Notes: generated by a model not told the origin, from the sequence alone. Shown: positions 35,190-44,328, counted from the stretch's first letter. The stretch: 64,000 nt of DNA from Oligoflexus tunisiensis (GCF_001748245.1 NZ_BDFO01000001.1:5247768-5311767); one strand, 5' to 3'. Numbers and translations: made by a program.

Positions 35190-36026
35190 TCAGTCAGCCT
35201 TCAAGGCCTTTTTCAAAAGGGCCTGGCTGGTTTTACTGCGGAGGCTCACATATTGAGAGATAAAGACCTGCTCACCTTCGGCGGTCTCGCCGAAGCCGCC
35301 GCCCGAGGTCACACCCGCCAGACGTCCCTCGATAAAGAGGGGACCACCCGAATCACCGGAACCACTCAACGCATAGCGGCCCGCTTCCACCTCACTGGCG
35401 GCCTCGGGCAGACCCAGGAATTGAATCATCCCGTCGTCCGTGACATTGCCGACCGTGTTGGTACCCTTGCGTTTTTTGCCGGAGCCTGAACCGGAAAGCT
35501 GACCGTAGGAATCGACATAATTACGGTTGTTGCCATAGCCGACGATGGTGAGTTCATCGTCAACCTTGGGATCGCTCACCGCGAGTTCACTGGTGCCGGG
35601 AGCTGTATCAGCGGGAAAATTGATCACCGAAACATCCAAGGGTCCCACGCCGTCATTGATGTCATAGCTCGCATCACGGAACCAGCGCTGGGCCTTGGCC
35701 ACAGCCCGCAGCTGCAGACGGCCGGCCACGATTTTTTGCTCGATCAGATAAACAGCCGGATTGCGTTCACTGGTTCCTTCGACGCAGTGTCCCGCCGAAA
35801 CAGCCTGAGAATCATTGACAAAGGTCGCCGTGCAGTTGGCGAGACCTTCCGGGGTCTGCGCGACAATAAAGACCACAGAGGGAAATTCCGACTCCGGGAT
35901 TTCAATCCCGTTTGTCACTTTCACGCCACTCGCTTCCTTTGCGGTGGAACCACAGCCGATCAGACCCAAAGCCATACCCGCCGCAGCGGCGAAGCGAACC
36001 CAATGTGTGTGCGATGCAAGCGTCAT
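35190..36026 (-). CDS. Trypsin-fold serine protease, lipoprotein
   Basis: 278 aa. N-terminal lipobox GLIGCGST (Cys about residue 26) gives an exported lipid-anchored protein. S1 chymotrypsin fold: His in AVSAGHCVEG, Asp in LDVSVINF, Ser in GSGDSGGPLF. The usual Asp189 specificity position is Leu, so it is not predicted to cut after Lys/Arg. Start ATG 36026 because GGGAG is five to six bases upstream; the open frame extends to 36230. It is one of three such proteases in the window, with the LRR-fused one at 3.8 kb and the GTSGAP one at 44.4 kb. Its promoter lies in the 354-base gap that also feeds the His-rich gene. Confidence 0.87.
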   Translation of the reverse strand: MTLASHTHWVRFAAAAGMALGLIGCGSTAKEASGVKVTNGIEIPESEFPSVVFIVAQTPEGLANCTATFVNDSQAVSAGHCVEGTSERNPAVYLIEQKIVAGRLQLRAVAKAQRWFRDASYDINDGVGPLDVSVINFPADTAPGTSELAVSDPKVDDELTIVGYGNNRNYVDSYGQLSGSGSGKKRKGTNTVGNVTDDGMIQFLGLPEAASEVEAGRYALSGSGDSGGPLFIEGRLAGVTSGGGFGETAEGEQVFISQYVSLRSKTSQALLKKALKAD

Positions 36027-36380
36027 GTGAACTCCCGTCCTGTGTATTTTGCGAAACGCAATATAGCGAGCCACTGACTGACTGGCCAGAACAAATTTAA
36101 CTTTTTTCATTTCCCTCTGAAAGTCTTGATATGTCGGAGTTTGATGCCGCACCGCAGACCCTTGATTTTTACTCAAGCGTCTGAATGCATCATCTAAAAT
36201 TGCGAGGATCCTGCTGCGGAGGCCACCCACAGCTGGGTACTTTGAAGCACAGCCTGACCGCGGCTCAGCCGCCCGGCGCCAACAAAAAACTCAAGGGTTT
36301 CGCGTCTTTGAGCGTGGATCCCTGTTTGCAATGGAAAAAATCAGGCTGTCCAAGCCTCATGCACCCAAGGGAGATACCTC
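36027..36380. other. Divergent intergenic region with an inverted repeat
   Basis: 354 bases between the divergent protease (minus) and the His-rich gene (plus). The notable element is an inverted repeat at 36155-36183: CAGACCCTTGA and TCAAGCGTCTG, 11-base arms with one central mismatch around TTTTTAC. It lies between the two starts and could be an operator or a stem-loop in either leader. No further gene is supported. Confidence 0.5.
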
Positions 36381-37145
36381 ATGAGCCACAAGATTTTTAC
36401 CTGGACCCTCGGTCTTCTCGTTTCCTCTCCCGCTCTTGCTCTCGGATCACAGTCCATCAGTCTCCGTGATTGCGGCGGTTATGCCAAGGTCCATCGCAAC
36501 GAGCACCAGACTCTCATCAAGTTTGAAAATGTGAAGGAATGCAGCAATCTTTCCGTCAACGGCCGGCGCCTGAAGATGCATCAGCATCATCGTCACTATT
36601 CCTATGTCTATACTTGGAAACCGACTCATCATCACGATCACCTGACTCTGCGGGTGCATTCCAATTCCTCGCGCACTGAGGATGTGATTCGTCTGCAGGC
36701 GGATCATATCCATGGTCACAAACATCGACCGCATTGGGATCGTCCTGTCACATGGCAACCGCATCGTCCGGCTCCCGTCGTCACCGTGCGCAACGATGAT
36801 TTGCTTTATCTGGATGAAGCGCGTAACACCGCACATCTGCCCTCCTGTGGCGGCCGCGTGCGGGTGGACCTGGACCATCAAAAGCTGATCGTGCGACTCG
36901 AAGGCCCCAATACCTGCGATCGTGTGCGTCTGACCGTCTTCAATCAACAGCCCCTCATCATGGAAAGCGTTCGGCGCTTTGATCATGGACGCCAGGTCTG
37001 GACCTTCCATCTCCCCGCGCGGTCCGTGCGTCCCGGGCGCAATAGTCTGACGCTCGCGGTCCAGGACAGCCATCGCGATCGCAGCGACCTGGTACGCTAT
37101 TACTTTTCGGATCAACGCTGGTTTTTCGCGAGTGGCGGCCGCTAA
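36381..37145 (+). CDS. Secreted His-rich protein with an internal duplication
   Basis: 254 aa, signal peptide about 1-21. Two similar modules follow: CGGYAKVHRNEHQ...C from Cys31 to Cys54, and CGGRVRVDLDHQK...C from Cys156 to Cys179. The spacing is 23 residues in both, and WTxxP-type and LTLxVxxS ends follow in both, so each module likely holds one disulfide. Between them is a His-rich stretch (HQHHRHYS, THHHDH, HIHGHKHRPH), suggesting metal binding. No known family. ATG 36381 follows AAGGGAG with an eight-base spacer. It may be controlled with the divergent protease through the shared gap. Confidence 0.72.
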   Translation: MSHKIFTWTLGLLVSSPALALGSQSISLRDCGGYAKVHRNEHQTLIKFENVKECSNLSVNGRRLKMHQHHRHYSYVYTWKPTHHHDHLTLRVHSNSSRTEDVIRLQADHIHGHKHRPHWDRPVTWQPHRPAPVVTVRNDDLLYLDEARNTAHLPSCGGRVRVDLDHQKLIVRLEGPNTCDRVRLTVFNQQPLIMESVRRFDHGRQVWTFHLPARSVRPGRNSLTLAVQDSHRDRSDLVRYYFSDQRWFFASGGR

Positions 37146-37315
37146 ACCCCTGCGCAATTGACTTACGCAGGCCTCACTAACACAAAAAACCAGCCGTCAA
37201 ACTGGAAAAGCTCTTGGCAGATGGCCTCTATGGTTGAATACTGGGACGTACCCCGGAACGGCCCATCGTTCAGCCCTTTTGCGGGGTCCTTTTGAATTTT
37301 GCTAAGAGATGTACC

Positions 37316-38074
37316 ATGTTTAAAACCAATGCAACGTGTCTTCTGCTCGCAGCTCTCTTGAACCCAGGCTGCGCAACGCTGGTCATTAGCCTCGCGCCAT
37401 CCGACTGTGATGTCCCCGCTGCGGTGGTTCCGGATGGCCAGATTCCTGGTCCTGCCGCCATTGCCAAGGATGCCTTCTGTACGAGGCAGATGATGGATCT
37501 CCATGCCCCGAAGGGCGCGGTTTCCATCTTTGGCAGCGCCCGCACACCCGAGGATCAAACCAGCTATCAGATCACCCGCGAGTTCGCCTTCAAATGGACT
37601 CAAAAGTATGGTCAGGACTATCCCATCCTCACCGGCGGCGGCCGCGGCATCATGGAAGCAGGCAATCGGGGAGCCTTTGAAGCCAAGGGCAAGAGCCTGA
37701 GTATCGGCACCTGGTTTACGGGTGGTCTGGAACGTCCCAACAACTACACGACTCATGGTTACATGGCTGCAAGCTTTTCGCAGCGGGAAACCGATCTGAT
37801 TGATTACGCAGCGGCTGTCGTCGTGGCCCCAGGCGGTTTTGGAACCGAATGGGAAATTTTCGAAACGCTCTCCAAGATTCAAACCAAAAAGAAGAATCCC
37901 GCGCCGGTTGTCTTCCTCGGTGGAAAGAAAACCTGGGACACTCTTCTGCGCCGTGTGGAAGCCATGAAAGCCATGGGCACCATCAGCCCTGAAGACGACG
38001 AGTTATTCTATGTGGCTGAAAGCACCGATGCGGCTGTGTCGTATATTGAAAGAGCGTTGAAGGTCAAACGCTGA
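37316..38074 (+). CDS. LOG-family protein with an N-terminal export signal
   Basis: 252 aa. The motifs GGGRGIMEAGNRGA and PGGFGTEWEIFE are the LOG (lysine-decarboxylase-like/cytokinin riboside monophosphate phosphoribohydrolase) signatures. LOG proteins normally are cytoplasmic and act on nucleoside 5'-monophosphates. Here an N-terminal hydrophobic segment LLLAALLNPGC ends in a Cys at residue 19, like a loose lipobox, and extra Cys residues follow (PSDC, DAFC), which is unusual. The usual RK before the PGG motif is RE. ATG 37316 is preferred to TTG 37292. It precedes the antiporter gene by 27 bases on the same strand. Confidence 0.75.
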   Translation: MFKTNATCLLLAALLNPGCATLVISLAPSDCDVPAAVVPDGQIPGPAAIAKDAFCTRQMMDLHAPKGAVSIFGSARTPEDQTSYQITREFAFKWTQKYGQDYPILTGGGRGIMEAGNRGAFEAKGKSLSIGTWFTGGLERPNNYTTHGYMAASFSQRETDLIDYAAAVVVAPGGFGTEWEIFETLSKIQTKKKNPAPVVFLGGKKTWDTLLRRVEAMKAMGTISPEDDELFYVAESTDAAVSYIERALKVKR

Positions 38075-38101
38075 TTGTGGGTTCAAAAGGGGGAACAGGT
38101 C

Positions 38102-39418
38102 ATGGGCAGTCGAGTCGCAACAGGAGCCGCGGTCAAGGATCAGGCCACGATCGATGAGCAGTATCGATACTGGCGGGTGCGGGTCATGTACGGAATGATG
38201 GGCGGTTATGCGCTCTACTATTTCGTGCGTAAGAACATCTCCATCGCCAGCAAGGCCATCACCGATGAATTTCAATTTACCAATACCGAATGGGGCATCG
38301 TTCTCAGCGTTGCCACCGTCGTGTATGCGTTCTCGAAATTTTTCAGTGGTGTCCTCGCTGATCGGGTGAATCCCAAGTACATGATGAGCATTGGCCTCCT
38401 GGCCTCGGCGCTTGTCAATATCATGTTTGGCTTGGGTGAGAGTTTGATCTTTTTCATCGCCTTCTGGGCCCTCAACAACCTCTTTCAAGGGGCGGGCATG
38501 CCGCCCTGTTCCAAACTTTTGACCAGCTGGTTTGCGCCCAGGGAAATCGGCTCCGCCTGGGGCCTCTGGAATGCCTCGCACCAGATCGGGGGCGCGGTGA
38601 TCATGGTCTGGGCCGGTTACCTCGTGGCTCACAACGGGTGGCGCGCGGCTTTTTGGATCCCGGGCATACTCTGTGTGGTCGGGGCTTTCTGGCTTTTCAA
38701 TCGTCTGACCAATACGCCTGAGTCCATGGGTCTGCCGCCGGTGGAAGTCTACAAAGGCGAAGCGGTTGCAGCGAAAAAGGATGAGGCTCCTTTCAGGGAA
38801 ATTTTTGGCAAGTATATCCTGCGCAACAAGTGGGTGTGGATTGTCAGCATTGCCAACTTTTTCGTCTATATCGTGCGCATCGGCATCATGGACTGGGCCC
38901 CGAAATATCTGCAGGAAGCCAAGGGTTTTGATATCAAGCAGGCGAGCTATGCGCTCTCCGGTTTTGAAATCGCTGGAATCTTCGGTGCGTTTGCATCGGG
39001 CTGGATTTCCGACAAGATCTTCAAGGGTCGACGCGGACCCGTCTCGGTTTATTTCATGCTGCTTCTGATCGCGAGCGTAGGCATTCTCTTTTTCGTTCCA
39101 TCGGGTCAGCTGGGGTTGATGTCCGCAATTTTCTGCGCGGTAGGCTTTCTGGTGTATGGGCCCCAGTTGCTTGTCGCGGTGGCTGCGGCGGATTTCGCGA
39201 CCAAGCAGGCGGCCTCCAGCGCTGTGGGTCTAACCGGACTTACGGGTTACATGGGGGCCTCAGTCTGTGGCGTCGTCACGGGGATGCTGGTCGATGCCTA
39301 TGGCTGGGATGCAGCCATATTCTTTTATCTGCTGTCGGCGATAGCCGGTTGCCTGCTCCTGGCGATGACCTGGTTCAAGAGCGCGCATAATGCCACTCCG
39401 GATTCAGTGAAGCGCTAA
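38102..39418 (+). CDS. Organophosphate:Pi antiporter (GlpT/UhpT-type MFS)
   Basis: 438 aa with about 12 transmembrane segments. The N-terminal YFVRKNISIASKAI and the LADRVNPKYM loop fit the OPA family of MFS transporters, which exchange sugar phosphates or glycerol-3-phosphate for phosphate. I cannot separate GlpT, UhpT, UhpC or PgtP. ATG 38102 has GGGGGAA eight bases upstream. It follows the LOG gene by 27 bases, so nucleotide-like or phosphorylated substrates may link the pair. Its end overlaps the kinase-fold gene on the other strand by 15 bases. Confidence 0.88.
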   Translation: MGSRVATGAAVKDQATIDEQYRYWRVRVMYGMMGGYALYYFVRKNISIASKAITDEFQFTNTEWGIVLSVATVVYAFSKFFSGVLADRVNPKYMMSIGLLASALVNIMFGLGESLIFFIAFWALNNLFQGAGMPPCSKLLTSWFAPREIGSAWGLWNASHQIGGAVIMVWAGYLVAHNGWRAAFWIPGILCVVGAFWLFNRLTNTPESMGLPPVEVYKGEAVAAKKDEAPFREIFGKYILRNKWVWIVSIANFFVYIVRIGIMDWAPKYLQEAKGFDIKQASYALSGFEIAGIFGAFASGWISDKIFKGRRGPVSVYFMLLLIASVGILFFVPSGQLGLMSAIFCAVGFLVYGPQLLVAVAAADFATKQAASSAVGLTGLTGYMGASVCGVVTGMLVDAYGWDAAIFFYLLSAIAGCLLLAMTWFKSAHNATPDSVKR

Positions 39419-40492
39419 GCCTCCGGCATTCTCAAGGCCCGGCACGGGCCTTTTGAAGCCGGTGGGCAGGGCCTTCCCTTCGATCAGCTTCAGGATCAGT
39501 TTGATCATTCCCGTCATCGAATCACACTGCAAAAATCCCCTGTTTTCATAATAGTCCGCGAGCTGCGATCGCAGGGCGACGATATGATCGTGCGGGGCCA
39601 GCGTGCTGCCTTCCAGAGCATCAAAGAGCCCGGCGAGCCGCAGGACCTCCGATCGGGTTCGGCGAAAGAACTGAGCCCGTTCCTCCTGCTGGTACTGGTG
39701 GACGGATTCGATCGGCAGATGGTCGACGACGAGTTTCACATAAGGGAAATTCTGTTTGAAAAATTGAGGCAGATAGACCTTGAGCGAGGGTTCGAAAGAT
39801 TGCTGATCAAAGTCGATGGAACGGATGCGATAGTAGTTCTGTTCAAAGTCCATCGTAATATCGATCACGAAATTGGAAGCATGCATATCCCCAAGCAGTC
39901 GCAACACGCAGCGCTCGTTGAATTTGACAAATTCCTTGGCCACCCGCACCCGGCTCGGATCATCCTGCCCCAGTTTCTTTTCCAGGAACACGTCGCCTGG
40001 AATGCCATAAATATGCTCTTCGATCAAAGTGTCACCGGAATAGAGATAGGATATGCGATTCGGTGAAAGAAGATGCTCCAGCTCCAGGCCGAAGATCCGG
40101 GACATATCCGCTTTCTTGATATAGAAGTAGTCAAAGTTGTCATTGAGACGATTGATGACCCGTACCCGAAAGGGCGAAGTGTTGGCGTAAAGACAGAGGT
40201 CGATGCGATCGACCTCCAGATGCCGGACGTGAAGGCCACTGCCCGGGGCGCGCAAGTGCGAATAAATTTCGAGCAGGGCATCATGCAGCGGGCGGCGAAC
40301 CGCAGGCGCGTAGCAGAGTGTCGACCAAAGCGTATCCTGCCCCTGCGCGTCATAGAGCGGCAGGGCCTCGACATAATCATGAAGTTCTTCATAACAGACT
40401 GGGAGCTTGATCCCCCGATCGTACTGCCGGAGGTAGCGGGCAAAAGGCAATGTGACTGAGTAGCTCAGCTTACGTTTCTCGATCAACTTCAT
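39404..40492 (-). CDS. Kinase-fold protein, unknown substrate
   Basis: 362 aa. Features of an aminoglycoside-phosphotransferase or HipA-like kinase fold: a candidate ATP-binding Lys in DYFYIKKAD (126/127), a hinge TLIEEHIYGIPG, catalytic loop LGDMHASNFVID (Asp202, Asn207) and metal-binding Asp in RSIDFDQQ (Asp227). The family name is not recognised. The N-terminal 100 residues are basic then mixed. ATG 40492 is chosen because GAGG is six bases upstream; the open frame runs 35 codons further. It overlaps the antiporter stop convergently by 15 bases. It probably phosphorylates a small molecule or a protein; which one is not seen. Confidence 0.7.
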   Translation of the reverse strand: MKLIEKRKLSYSVTLPFARYLRQYDRGIKLPVCYEELHDYVEALPLYDAQGQDTLWSTLCYAPAVRRPLHDALLEIYSHLRAPGSGLHVRHLEVDRIDLCLYANTSPFRVRVINRLNDNFDYFYIKKADMSRIFGLELEHLLSPNRISYLYSGDTLIEEHIYGIPGDVFLEKKLGQDDPSRVRVAKEFVKFNERCVLRLLGDMHASNFVIDITMDFEQNYYRIRSIDFDQQSFEPSLKVYLPQFFKQNFPYVKLVVDHLPIESVHQYQQEERAQFFRRTRSEVLRLAGLFDALEGSTLAPHDHIVALRSQLADYYENRGFLQCDSMTGMIKLILKLIEGKALPTGFKRPVPGLENAGGLALH

Positions 40493-41124
40493 GGACACCT
40501 CGAAACACGGAGTCTGCAGACGAATCTGCGCAGGAAAGCCTGCATTTGTCAAGCCCGATGCCAAACGGCCGGGTCTGACGCCGCAGGCTGGGTTCAAAAT
40601 TGTGCTTTTGACTTTGACAGAACATCACCATGAGAAGAGACTGCAATTCCAGTCAAGTGACACCGTATTTTCTTCCAAAATTCACCTGTCGAACTTGAGC
40701 TAATGAATAGCGGTGGAGTTCCTGTATCACGCTCCCTACATCAGCTTAAAAGCCGCGGCGAAGGTTTTCCTGCAGTCGTTCAGGGACTGACAAGCCTACA
40801 GCACGGTACCATCATTATCCGCGAAACCATGCTGAGCCGACTTTTGGTGAGTAGAGTTTCGTACAGCCTGCGTAGGGAATGAGCGTTCACCCATTGCATA
40901 ATGAATCGGCCACTGACCTTTAACCCCTGCCCCTCGTGCCTTTCACAAGGACACTCTCCTTTCCAATGGAGCGTTTTCTGTAGAACTTGCCGTGCACAAA
41001 TCAACTGAAGCGCAGGTTTCCGCAATGCGATAAATATCTTTCTCAAAGAGAAGTCCTTGCGGGCAGTCTTTAATTTCTGTAGGAAAACCTGTGCCTGAGT
41101 TCTTGCCTAAGGAGGAGACTCTCC
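40493..41124. other. 632-base intergenic region, no supported gene
   Basis: Between the kinase-fold gene (minus) and the MEDS histidine kinase (plus); it must hold both promoters. A 59-codon plus-strand frame 40703-40882 (MNSGGVPVSRSLHQLKS start) lacks a clear ribosome-binding site, and an 88-codon minus-strand frame at 40780-41046 lacks conserved features; neither is strong enough to call. It is the longest gap in the window and may hold a small RNA, but I see no convincing one. Confidence 0.6.
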
Positions 41125-42543
41125 ATGGAACAGGCCGCCCTAGAGCAAAATGTTTGCGCAGGCCATCTGGTTCATTTTTACAAGAAATCAGAATATCTGT
41201 CTGAATTTGTAGCTGAATACATTCACATGGGCCTGAGCAACGGTGATGGCATCATTATCGTGGTCACGCAGGATCGATGGCAGCTTCTCAAGACCGCCCT
41301 TCGGCAGAAGGTCCACGCCGTGGAGCAGCATCTGGCGGAACAGCGCCTGCTCTTTATCGATGCGCATCGAGCTCTCCAGAGAATCATGGTTGACGGTCGC
41401 CCGAGCAAGAAAGCGTTCATGGAGATCGTTGACGAAAGCCTGCACCACATGCAACGCTTTCCCAACATTAAAGTTTATGGAGAGCTGATTCATCTGCTCT
41501 GTGCTGATGGCAAAGTCGGCGAGGCGATCGAGCTGGAAAAGCACTGGACTGAAATCCTCCACAGCACACCGCGTCTGCGTCTGATGTGTGGTTATAAGGC
41601 CGAGCATGTGGCGGAAAGGACTCACTCCATAACTGAGGTTCACCCCCCAATGAAACCGGTGGAAAACATCACGCAGCAGGACGACGAAGAGGCCCTCTAT
41701 CGGCGCATCGCGATTCTTGAACAGAGGTATGCGTCCTTAAAAAATAGCTACAAGGAAAAACTTCATATTGAAAATGAACTGACGGCCATCAAAAAGCAAC
41801 TGGCCCAGACCGGCAAGCTGAGCATTCTGGGAGAACTTTGTGCGGGTATCGCCCATGAGTTAAACAACCCACTGGCCATCATTCTGGGAAGTATCAAGAA
41901 TTCCCGTGATATGGTCGCGCGAGCCTCGGAACCGGTCAGCCCCACGCTGCAGGAGGTCCTTAAACGCCTCGAATATATCGATGACGCCACGACGCGAATG
42001 TCCAAGATCGTGCGCAACGTTCTCATGTTTGCGAGGCAGGAGGACCATTCCTTTGCCGCGCTCGATATTAAAGGCACGCTGCTGCAGGCTATCGAATTCA
42101 TGCAGAACGGCCTGCGACTCGAAAGGATCCAACTCCAGGTTTTCCTGCCCAGCGATGATCTGCGATGTCTTGGAGATTACGAGGCCATCCTGCAGGCCTT
42201 CCTCAATATTCTATCCAATGCGCGGGATGCACTGGCTTCCACAGGGCCGGGCACGTCTCGCGTTCTTATCGTTTCGGCACAAAGGCTCGGGAATGAAAGG
42301 ATTGAGATCACGTTCCGCGATAGCGGCATCGGCATGGATGAGCAGACACTTGGGAAAATCTTCTACCCATTTTTCACGACCAAGGCCATCGGCAAGGGCA
42401 CTGGCCTCGGTCTGGCGATTTCCCACGGCATCATTACGAAACACAAGGGTCGGATCTTTTGCGAATCCAAGCCGGGTCAGGGCACGCTGGTGCGCGTGGT
42501 CCTGCCGCAGCTGGAGCAACAATCAGCAGCGCTTCTGGCCTGA
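41125..42543 (+). CDS. MEDS-domain sensor histidine kinase
   Basis: 472 aa, soluble. The N-terminal 1-165 is a MEDS domain (GHLVHFYKKSEYLSEFVAEYI and NGDGIIIVVT), as in DcmR-type sensors of methylotroph or methanogen origin. A coiled coil (KQLAQTGKLSILGELC) leads to HisKA with GIAHELNNPLAI (phosphoacceptor His) and an intact HATPase: FLNILSNARDAL, DSGIGM and GTGLGLAISHGI. No receiver is attached and no regulator is adjacent. AAGGAGG sits just upstream of ATG 41125. Stimulus unknown; MEDS domains are thought to sense small hydrocarbon-type or redox signals. Confidence 0.9.
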   Translation: MEQAALEQNVCAGHLVHFYKKSEYLSEFVAEYIHMGLSNGDGIIIVVTQDRWQLLKTALRQKVHAVEQHLAEQRLLFIDAHRALQRIMVDGRPSKKAFMEIVDESLHHMQRFPNIKVYGELIHLLCADGKVGEAIELEKHWTEILHSTPRLRLMCGYKAEHVAERTHSITEVHPPMKPVENITQQDDEEALYRRIAILEQRYASLKNSYKEKLHIENELTAIKKQLAQTGKLSILGELCAGIAHELNNPLAIILGSIKNSRDMVARASEPVSPTLQEVLKRLEYIDDATTRMSKIVRNVLMFARQEDHSFAALDIKGTLLQAIEFMQNGLRLERIQLQVFLPSDDLRCLGDYEAILQAFLNILSNARDALASTGPGTSRVLIVSAQRLGNERIEITFRDSGIGMDEQTLGKIFYPFFTTKAIGKGTGLGLAISHGIITKHKGRIFCESKPGQGTLVRVVLPQLEQQSAALLA

Positions 42544-42548
42544 ATCGT

Positions 42549-42755
42549 TTAGAGCTGACGCGTGCTGATCACGGTATAACCGGCATCCTCTATTTCGGCT
42601 GCCAGAGTTTTGGGATCCTGCGTGCTCTCCACCTTCACCGTTTGATTCGGCAGGTCCGCGACCACTTTCGCAGCCTGGTCGAGTTTCGTGAGGGTTTTGG
42701 TAATGGTCTGAACGCAGTGATTGCAGGTCATGCCTTCGACTTTGAATTCATACAT
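42549..42755 (-). CDS. Heavy-metal-associated (copper chaperone-like) protein
   Basis: 68 aa, one HMA domain. The metal site is GMTCNHC, near residue 8; the rest fits the ferredoxin-like fold ending IEDAGYTVI. It likely carries Cu(I), as CopZ does, but no copper ATPase is in the window, so the partner is elsewhere. AGGAGG is about seven bases before ATG 42755; upstream codons in the open frame are not needed. It ends six bases from the stop of the histidine kinase, convergently, and lies just before dbpA in the same direction. Confidence 0.9.
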   Translation of the reverse strand: MYEFKVEGMTCNHCVQTITKTLTKLDQAAKVVADLPNQTVKVESTQDPKTLAAEIEDAGYTVISTRQL

Positions 42756-42834
42756 GGCAACAGCCTCCTGGTGATTCACAGCTTCAGTATCAACCCTTCC
42801 CGTGGTGGGAAGGTCAAGCAAAAATCCACCGGAA

Positions 42835-44241
42835 TTAGCGAACCCAGTCGACCGAAAATTTGCGTCCTTTGATGCGTCCCTCCCGCAGGCGTTCCACCGC
42901 CACGCGGCCGATCGACTGAGCTACCGCAACATAGGCAATGCGGTCATGAATTTCAATCTTGCCGATATCACGGGCATCGAGTCCACCCGCTTCACCCGTC
43001 AGCGCGCCGAGGATATCACCAGGACGGAGCTTGTCCTTGCGTCCGCCACCGATCGACAGTGTGGTCATGGACGCGGCCTGGTAGAGGGCCTTCTCCTGCT
43101 GGGGCAGCTGGAGCTTTATGCGTTCCAGGGCTGAGCCGGTATAGTTTTCAATCGCTTCGACTTTCATGCGATCGCGGACCGAGGCCAGGGAAACCGCAAG
43201 GCCTTCCTTGCCGGCGCGTCCCGTGCGGCCGATGCGATGCACATAGGTATCCGCTTTCAGCGGCAGATCATAATTGATGACCAGGTCAAGATCGGCCACA
43301 TCGATCCCACGCGCGGCGACATCGGTGGCCACGAGCACGCGAATGCTGCGATTGCGAAGTTTGGCCATGACCTTGTCGCGATCCATCTGCTCCAGATCAC
43401 CATGGAGTCCGGCCGCGCTCACACCCCAGGTGCCGAGGGCCTTGGTGATGTCGGCCACGGCCGCCTTGTGATTGGAAAAGATGATGGCCGTTTCCGGGTG
43501 ATACTGATCGAGCAGGCTATGCACGGCGGCCAGTTTATTTTCAGGACTGATTTCGACCAGCAGCTGCTGCACACTGGGAGCGGCGACCGCACCCTCGTCG
43601 ATGGTGATGCGTTGCGCCTGTTTCTGATAGCGCGCGCTGATTCCCTCGATTCCGGCCGGAAAGGTGGCGGAAAACAGGATCGTCTGGCGATTCTTCGGAG
43701 CCGCCTCCAGAATCTGTTCCATTTCATCCGCAAAACCCATATCGAGCATGCGATCCGCTTCATCGAGGACGAGGAAGCGCAATGGGGAAAGATCGAGCGT
43801 GCCGCGATTCAAATGATCCAGCGTGCGACCGGGGGTGCCGACCACAACATGAACGCCGCTTTCCAGACTGTTCGCCTGGGGCCGCACGGGTTCTCCACCG
43901 GCGAGCACCAGCACCTGCAAACCGGGATGCTTCCGTCCCAGCCGGCGCATTTCCCGCGCAACCTGAGCGCAAAGCTCACGCGTAGGGCACAGGACCAGGG
44001 CCTGAACACGCCTGGACGACACCCGAATGCGATCCAGGATCGGCAGGGTAAAGGCAGCTGTTTTTCCGCTTCCCGTTTTGGATTGTCCGATCAGATCGTG
44101 CCCTTCGAGCAGGAGGGGAATGCTGCGGGCCTGAATCGGTGTCATGGATTGAAAGCCCAATTCCTGAACGACCGTGCGCAGCGCAGGGGATATCGCAAGT
44201 TGAGCAAAGGATGGGGCGGTTTCGGTCGCGCATGTTGGCAT
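42835..44241 (-). CDS. dbpA: DEAD-box ATP-dependent RNA helicase DbpA
   Basis: 468 aa. Q motif and Walker A SKTGSGKT, DEAD box LDEADRML, SAT and HRIGRTGRAG are complete. The C-terminal DbpA RNA-recognition domain is present: KLRPGDILGALTGEAGGL and GRIKGRKFSVDW at the very end. DbpA works on 23S rRNA helix 92 in 50S assembly. ATG 44241 has GGAG seven bases upstream; the frame extends 21 codons more. It precedes the HMA gene on the same strand (79 bases). It is well conserved and probably housekeeping. Confidence 0.95.
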   Translation of the reverse strand: MPTCATETAPSFAQLAISPALRTVVQELGFQSMTPIQARSIPLLLEGHDLIGQSKTGSGKTAAFTLPILDRIRVSSRRVQALVLCPTRELCAQVAREMRRLGRKHPGLQVLVLAGGEPVRPQANSLESGVHVVVGTPGRTLDHLNRGTLDLSPLRFLVLDEADRMLDMGFADEMEQILEAAPKNRQTILFSATFPAGIEGISARYQKQAQRITIDEGAVAAPSVQQLLVEISPENKLAAVHSLLDQYHPETAIIFSNHKAAVADITKALGTWGVSAAGLHGDLEQMDRDKVMAKLRNRSIRVLVATDVAARGIDVADLDLVINYDLPLKADTYVHRIGRTGRAGKEGLAVSLASVRDRMKVEAIENYTGSALERIKLQLPQQEKALYQAASMTTLSIGGGRKDKLRPGDILGALTGEAGGLDARDIGKIEIHDRIAYVAVAQSIGRVAVERLREGRIKGRKFSVDWVR

Positions 44242-44328
44242 GGGTCTTCTCCGGAATTTTGGGACGGGGCACCATAACTTACCCACCGCAAAAGAGCCAG
44301 ACAAGACTGGGGACCTGGTTGGGAATGC

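Noticed and set aside
40780..41046. 88-codon minus-strand frame in the long gap
   Set aside because: No conserved motif, poor start site; noise in an intergenic region.
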